Source of the DNA: Pseudomonadota bacterium
GTDB taxonomy: Bacteria; Pseudomonadota; Alphaproteobacteria; Sphingomonadales; Sphingomonadaceae
Direction of reading: 5' to 3'
DNA length: 27,722 bases
Assembly: GCA_023433305.1 (NCBI GenBank)
Contig: JAEZCZ010000034.1
Span: 1-27,722, forward strand
Positions 23,323-27,722 of the stretch are shown one piece after another. Both the position numbers and the translations under genes were made by a program. The number at the start of each line of letters is the position of its first letter. The first letter of the stretch is position 1. Under the pieces are notes generated by a model that was not told the origin of the DNA, searched no databases, and was given only the letters and a program-made list of their open reading frames with translations.

Positions 23323-24687
23323 CTAGCTCGCTTCTTGGCGCTGCAGACCTCGGGCGAAATAGGCGAGCATGAGGATGCAGATCACAATTCCAGCCAGGCA
23401 AAGGGCAGTGAAGGTGTAGCCGGCCATGGCCCCTTCGCGGCCGGCGAGGAACTGCGCGCCGAAGATTGGAGCCGCCACTGCAGCGAACTTGGCCATGAAG
23501 CTCGCCCATCCGCCGCCCGTCGCGCGCACGGTGCTGGGGTAATAGATGCTTGTGATCGAGATCACCGCCGCGTGCCCCGCCCCGACCATGACCCAACCGA
23601 TCAGCAGAACCGGCACGAACGCCGCCCCCCCGACGGCTATGCCGGTTCCGATAAGCAGCACGGTCGGCACTCCCAGAAGCGGCGCAAGCGCGATCCAGCC
23701 GGGTCCACGGCGCTCGGTCAGCGCCAGCAGCACCACACCGCCAATTGCACCCAGAATCGCACCGATTGAACCGAGCCAGGCCGCGTCCTGCCGGCCGATG
23801 CCGAGGTTCTCGATGAATATCACCCCGTAGGCGCTCTTGAGGTAGATCGCGAAGCTCGAGAAGAAATAGGCGGCCCAGATCAGCGGAGTCACGAACGCGA
23901 GCGCGCCGACGAAAAGCTCGCGGAACTTGCGGACCGGGTTCCTGCTCGCTGTGGTCTGGCGCTCGTCAGGCAGAACATAGCTGTCGTAGTCGAGCGCCGC
24001 GAAGGTCGGATTGAAGCGCGAGAGCATCGGTGCGATCCGTTCGCGAGGCTTCTTCGTTGCCACCATCCAGCGCGCGCTTTCCGGCAGCATGAACACCAGG
24101 ATCAGCGAGAAAACGCCAGTCATGATGCCGCAGACCCAGAAGATACCCTGCCAACCGAACACGGGCGCAGTCCAATTGGCGATCGGGCCGGCAGAAGCCG
24201 AGCCGAACGAGAAGCCCATCATGATGATGGTCACACTCGTCGCGCGCATCGCCTTCGGCATGCTCTCGATGCTGAGCGCCCAGACCGGCGCGAGCAGGCC
24301 GCCGATCGCCAGTCCACTAACGAAGCGCAGCCCGATAAGCTGTTCCGGCGACGCGGCGAAGCCCACCGCGAAGGTCAGCACCGCGCTCGCTATCGTGCAT
24401 ACGATGATCACGGGTCGTCGCCCGAAGATATCCCCCATGTACGAGCCGAACAACGACCCCAGCATCTGCCCGAGGAAAGCGGCCGAACTCACATATCCGG
24501 TCATCTCGTCGGAAATGCCCATGTCGTCGCGGATATACGGCAGCGCGTAGGCGAGCGCGGCGAAATCCTGCCCGTCGAAGAAGGTGACGAGACTGCAAAG
24601 GATCAGGATCTGCAGGTGATAGCGCGAGAAGCGCAACCCCTGCAGGAATTGCGCGACATCCAGCGTGCGAGCGGGTTGTGCGCTCAA
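23323..24687 (-). CDS. MFS transporter, aromatic-acid/H+ symporter-like
   Basis: A 454-residue major facilitator superfamily protein with twelve predicted helices. It has the DGxD motif in FFDGQDFAALAYALP (Asp38, Asp41) found in the aromatic acid:H+ symporter group (PcaK, BenK), and the MFS loop motif GSYMGDIFGRRP (81-92). The substrate is therefore probably a carboxylate, perhaps aromatic. The start is TTG at 24687, which overlaps the stop of the FAD oxidoreductase as TTGA. No better start exists upstream in the frame, and the first helices need it. It is the last gene of the aconitase X operon and would import or export its substrate. No aromatic ring-cleavage genes are nearby, so the aromatic label is only by family. 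Confidence 0.9.
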   Translation of the reverse strand: MSAQPARTLDVAQFLQGLRFSRYHLQILILCSLVTFFDGQDFAALAYALPYIRDDMGISDEMTGYVSSAAFLGQMLGSLFGSYMGDIFGRRPVIIVCTIASAVLTFAVGFAASPEQLIGLRFVSGLAIGGLLAPVWALSIESMPKAMRATSVTIIMMGFSFGSASAGPIANWTAPVFGWQGIFWVCGIMTGVFSLILVFMLPESARWMVATKKPRERIAPMLSRFNPTFAALDYDSYVLPDERQTTASRNPVRKFRELFVGALAFVTPLIWAAYFFSSFAIYLKSAYGVIFIENLGIGRQDAAWLGSIGAILGAIGGVVLLALTERRGPGWIALAPLLGVPTVLLIGTGIAVGGAAFVPVLLIGWVMVGAGHAAVISITSIYYPSTVRATGGGWASFMAKFAAVAAPIFGAQFLAGREGAMAGYTFTALCLAGIVICILMLAYFARGLQRQEAS

Positions 24688-26174
24688 CTGACCGCGACCG
24701 CGCGGCGTGCTTCGGCAACCGCCTGGTCATCGCTCAGGTGCGCGCCCTGCTGGCGCAGGATCGCGCGCACTTCGGCGACGTCGACTGCGCGCGGCTGCAC
24801 GCCGCGGTTCGCCGCCACGGCCGCGCCGACGCCGGCCGCGTGGCCGGTCAGCCAGCATTGCGGGATCTCGCGCATGAAGCCGTGGCTGTTGGCGTCGCAG
24901 CTGATGTGCCGCCCCGCCGCGAGCAAGCCGTCGAGCGCGCGCGGAACCAGCGACCCGTAAGGCACCGAGACGACCGGGAACTTCGGGCTGATCGAGGGCG
25001 ACACGCCGACCTCGTCGGCGCGCGGGGTGCCCTCGCCCCAGTCCTTGCGCTCGATCCGCGCCAGGCCCGCGAGGCGGCGCGTGTGGCGCACGCCGAGCTG
25101 GCTCGCGCTCTGCAGGCTATAGGCGTTCTCGAAGCCGGGCGCGTGCTCGCGGAAGAACCGGCAATGCCCTTCCATCAGCCGGTGGCTGCGGATCTCGACT
25201 TCGGTCATGTCGTCCACGTCGAGCGCCGAGAGACCCGACTGGCGCGGCCCGAGCCACAGGCCGATGTCCGGCCGCCAGCTCACGTACGGCGTCTGGAAGA
25301 AGCCGAGCTCCTGCCGCCCGCGATCCATGAACTCGCGCAGCTGGTCGGGATAGAGCGTCTTCCAGTTGATCCAGCGGTTCATGTCGACGCCGCCGAGCAC
25401 CCAGCCGGTGTTCATCGAGTGGTGAACGTCGCCTTCCTCGATGTCGGTATCGAACTCGGCGCCGGCGCGGGCGAACATGTCGCCATCGCCCGTGGTATCG
25501 ACGACGACCTTGGCAAGCAGCGCCTGGCGCCCGGCCTTGCTCTCGAACACCACCCCCTTGGCCGCTCCCTCTTCCATAAGCGGCCGCGCCGCCCAGGCAT
25601 GGAACACCAGCCGCACGCCCGCCTCGAGAAGCATCTCCTGGTTGTTGAGCTTCATCCGCTCGGGATCGAGCGTCGGCGCCCACTGGACGATGCCATGGAA
25701 GGCCGTCGTGCGCTGACTCCAGTAACCCACCTTGATCGACTCGGTGGAGCCCCAGTCCTCGCGCGGCGGGCCGGCCACGCCTTCGGACGGCATGCGGTCG
25801 ATGAACTCACGCGCGAAACCCTGGATGACGTGATTGCCTTGCCAGTCGGTCATGCGGTCGATCCACATCACCAGCCCACCGGTGGAGAGCCCGCCGAGGC
25901 AGTTGTAGCGCTCGACCAGCGTCACGTCCGCCCCAGCCTTGGCCGCAGCCCAGGCCGCCGCGCAGCCGGCAGGCCCACCACCGATCACCGCCACGTCGCA
26001 CTTGTGATAGACGTCGATGTCGCGCGCTTCTTCGCGAACCGTCCCGCCGCGACGCGGCGACGGCAGCGTATGCCGGTCGGACCGAAACACGTCCGAGCCG
26101 AGGAAGCGCTCCTCCGAATGGCCCTTCACCGTCTGCAGCGCGGGGAGTTCGTCCTTGCGGCCTTGGTCGCTCAC
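24684..26174 (-). CDS. FAD-dependent oxidoreductase (FAD_oxidored type)
   Basis: A 496-residue flavoprotein with the FAD-binding Rossmann motif IGGGPAGCAAAWAAAKAG starting near residue 64, followed by VTLVERYN and LGGLSTGGLV. VVDTTGDGDMFARAG lies in the middle and LLAAGRHIS and TGHAAGVGAA close the FAD site. This matches the PF12831 group, whose members are mostly uncharacterised oxidoreductases or dehydrogenases. The first 60 residues are an unusual extension before the motif. GTG at 26174 is the assigned start. A shorter product cannot be excluded. It lies 46 bases after the aconitase X small subunit and overlaps the MFS gene, so it probably oxidises a substrate or product of the aconitase X enzyme. 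Confidence 0.85.
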   Translation of the reverse strand: MSDQGRKDELPALQTVKGHSEERFLGSDVFRSDRHTLPSPRRGGTVREEARDIDVYHKCDVAVIGGGPAGCAAAWAAAKAGADVTLVERYNCLGGLSTGGLVMWIDRMTDWQGNHVIQGFAREFIDRMPSEGVAGPPREDWGSTESIKVGYWSQRTTAFHGIVQWAPTLDPERMKLNNQEMLLEAGVRLVFHAWAARPLMEEGAAKGVVFESKAGRQALLAKVVVDTTGDGDMFARAGAEFDTDIEEGDVHHSMNTGWVLGGVDMNRWINWKTLYPDQLREFMDRGRQELGFFQTPYVSWRPDIGLWLGPRQSGLSALDVDDMTEVEIRSHRLMEGHCRFFREHAPGFENAYSLQSASQLGVRHTRRLAGLARIERKDWGEGTPRADEVGVSPSISPKFPVVSVPYGSLVPRALDGLLAAGRHISCDANSHGFMREIPQCWLTGHAAGVGAAVAANRGVQPRAVDVAEVRAILRQQGAHLSDDQAVAEARRAVAVS

Positions 26175-26220
26175 TATTTCTTGTCCTTCGTTCGGATTCG
26201 CCGGATCGAGAGCGGCCTGG

Positions 26221-26664
26221 CTAGGGCCGGCCGCCCTTCCAGATCGAGACCGTCTCGTTGTTCGCGTCGATCCGTACCCAATCGCCGGTTTCGATGACGT
26301 CGAGCGGATCGCTGTCGAAATCGGTCATCGTGGGCACGCGCATGACCACCGCGCCAAGCGCGGCCTTGGTCGTGGTGATGTTGTACAGCATTCCGATCGG
26401 CGCCTGGCCGGTCAGCCGCGTCGTGTGGAACATCGCCGACCATCCGGACGAGCCTTTGGCCCCCGGGAAGACCAGTATCTTCCCCGCGAAGCTCTGGCCG
26501 CGCAGTTCGTGGTGGGTTTCGATGATCTCGCCCTTCATCGGGTTGACCCCGCCCCAGCCCGAAATCGTCTGGTGTGTCACCAGCGCCTCGCCTTCGGTGA
26601 CGCCGCCGACGACCTTGCGGCCGCGAAGGACCACATCGGGCGCTCTCGTCGCCACGGTTGCCAT
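26221..26664 (-). CDS. Aconitase X swivel domain, small subunit (DUF126)
   Basis: A 147-residue protein of the DUF126 family, the swivel domain that forms the small subunit of aconitase X. Typical stretches are present: ISGWGGVNPMKGEIIETHH (about 34-52), FPGAKGSSGWSAMF (66-79) and GDWVRID. In partner complexes the serine-rich loop near GSSGWS lies at the active site. The ATG at 26664 overlaps the stop of the large subunit by one base (TGATG), so the two subunits are coupled in translation and made in equal amounts. The arrangement large subunit then small subunit is a common bacterial one. Known aconitase X enzymes include cis-3-hydroxy-L-proline dehydratase and mevalonate-5-phosphate dehydratase. 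Neither is supported by the neighbours here. Confidence 0.93.
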   Translation of the reverse strand: MATVATRAPDVVLRGRKVVGGVTEGEALVTHQTISGWGGVNPMKGEIIETHHELRGQSFAGKILVFPGAKGSSGWSAMFHTTRLTGQAPIGMLYNITTTKAALGAVVMRVPTMTDFDSDPLDVIETGDWVRIDANNETVSIWKGGRP

Positions 26665-27722
26665 CAGTTGAGGCTCCCTTCCCAGCGCCCGGTGCAGGCG
26701 GCGTCGATGCACTCCTTCGTCGTGCCGAACCAGCCCTCGATACCCATGATCGCCGGGAGATAGTGCGTCTGCTTGGCACTGTCGAAGGCCGCGACCCTGG
26801 TGCCCGCCGGCACCGCCTGGCTGATCGCTGAGCAAGTGTCGGTCATCAGGTGCGCGCCGGACCTGCGGATCGCTTCGACATAGCCGCTCGCCTGAGCGGT
26901 AGCCTTCACCGCGCGGCTGGTGAAAATCCACAGGTTGCTGTTCGCGTGCACGGTACGCCCTTCGAGCATTCGCGCAACTTCGGCCAATTGGTCGATCGAA
27001 TAGTGCGGGCAGCCAAGCATGACATAATCGACGTCGCGGCTCTCGCCGATGCTGTTGAGTCGCTCGTAGACTTCGCGCCGCTGCTGCGCGCCATAGGTGA
27101 ACCGCTCGCCGCGCGGTGAGCCCCCGAAGGCCGCCTCGACCGTCGGGGCTTCGGGGGTAATCCCCGCCATGTGGTACATCTCGACGCCGCCCGATGACGC
27201 TGCCGCCGCACCAAAATGCTTGTGCTTGATCAGCGCCGCGTCCGAAATCGCGCCCTGGAGCACCGGGATCGTGTCCTCCACAACGGCGCCGGTGAAATAG
27301 CCCAGCATGCCCCATTCGAAGATCGAATCGACCGGCACTTCGACGTCGATCAGATGCTGGCCCTTGCGGAATTCGTCGGCGTGGAAGCCCCAATTGGGAA
27401 TGCGCTTCGCGAGCATGGCCGCGCTGGTCGATTCGCGCCCTTCGCAATTGGTGCGCCCGCCGATGACCGAGTTGCACAACACGACCGCGCTCGATTCCAT
27501 CCACGCGCAGTGCTCGCCCATGACCGGCACATTGCCCGCAAGGTAGGGCGTGCAGGTCTTGAGCACCTGGATGCCGTGGCCGGAAACCTCCCGTTCGTCG
27601 GCCTGGAAGTTCTCGAAGGCTTCCGGGGTCATGCCCTGCTCTCGCCACAGCTCGGGATCCATCCCGCCCTGCAAGTGGCAACTGAACCCGGTGATGCGCG
27701 GCACGTCGACCACTTCGTCGGA
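26664..27722 (-). CDS. Aconitase X catalytic domain, large subunit (DUF521), 5' end cut by window edge
   Basis: 352 residues are visible, open at the right edge, so the start lies outside. The protein belongs to DUF521, the catalytic subunit of aconitase X, a hydro-lyase. Characteristic stretches are VLKTCTPYLAGN, NSVIGGRTNCEG, GAAAASSGGVEMYHM, MLGCPHYS and LMTDTCSAISQ. The cysteines in GRTNCEG, LGCPHYS and TDTC are good candidates for the Fe-S ligands that this family needs; that assignment is by inference from the family. It is the first visible gene of the operon and is followed by the DUF126 subunit in a one-base overlap. The precise substrate cannot be told. Confidence 0.93.
   Translation of the reverse strand, partial: SDEVVDVPRITGFSCHLQGGMDPELWREQGMTPEAFENFQADEREVSGHGIQVLKTCTPYLAGNVPVMGEHCAWMESSAVVLCNSVIGGRTNCEGRESTSAAMLAKRIPNWGFHADEFRKGQHLIDVEVPVDSIFEWGMLGYFTGAVVEDTIPVLQGAISDAALIKHKHFGAAAASSGGVEMYHMAGITPEAPTVEAAFGGSPRGERFTYGAQQRREVYERLNSIGESRDVDYVMLGCPHYSIDQLAEVARMLEGRTVHANSNLWIFTSRAVKATAQASGYVEAIRRSGAHLMTDTCSAISQAVPAGTRVAAFDSAKQTHYLPAIMGIEGWFGTTKECIDAACTGRWEGSLN

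Noticed and set aside
23091..23372. A 93-residue open frame containing the MerR remnant as a possible new small gene
   Set aside because: The helix-turn-helix is missing, there is no clear ribosome-binding site, the end overlaps the MFS gene, and the similarity is fully explained by duplication.

Overview
The window is GC-rich, gene-dense DNA from a Gram-negative bacterium, most likely an alphaproteobacterium of the Sphingomonadales. The evidence is a TonB-dependent receptor inside a catabolic operon, a beta-oxidation cluster built from sphingomonad-type genes, a small protein ending in the DSFPASDPPAW motif, and dense overlapping operons. The genus cannot be fixed from the sequence. I see no rRNA, tRNA, CRISPR array, transposase or phage gene. 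No stretch over 300 bases lacks a gene; the largest gap (about 285 bases, 23038-23322) holds a broken MerR copy.

Left region (1-12854), an accessory uptake and catabolism locus. A GH27 alpha-galactosidase cut by the window edge faces a six-gene minus-strand operon: cytochrome P450, CapA-like protein, ten-helix DMT-like membrane protein, TonB-dependent receptor, tannase/feruloyl esterase and a second secreted alpha/beta hydrolase. All but one of the junctions overlap or are separated by 5 bases. A LacI-family regulator is divergent from the P450, with a perfect 14-base LacI-type palindrome between them. A near-perfect second copy lies just upstream of an MmgE/PrpD gene, which is interrupted by one in-frame TAG. 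The simplest reading is a LacI-controlled regulon for taking up and breaking down an esterified, perhaps glycosylated or aromatic, compound. The substrate is unknown.

Middle region (13064-22037). A membrane flavocytochrome of the ferric reductase type is followed by a fatty-acid beta-oxidation cluster: acyl-CoA dehydrogenase, 3-hydroxyacyl-CoA dehydrogenase/enoyl-CoA hydratase fusion and thiolase on the minus strand, with a divergent acyl-CoA ligase and MerR regulator on the plus strand. A 16-base inverted repeat in the divergent promoter resembles a LiuR-type MerR operator. A GC-rich hairpin repeat separates the acyl-CoA dehydrogenase from the fusion gene.

Right region (22038-27722). A cupin and two tiny genes lie between the intact MerR gene and a diverged partial duplicate of its 3' end. 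Beyond them is a minus-strand operon: aconitase X large subunit (cut by the window edge), aconitase X small subunit, FAD-dependent oxidoreductase and an MFS transporter resembling aromatic-acid/H+ symporters. This looks like a compact pathway for an unidentified hydroxy acid or related substrate.
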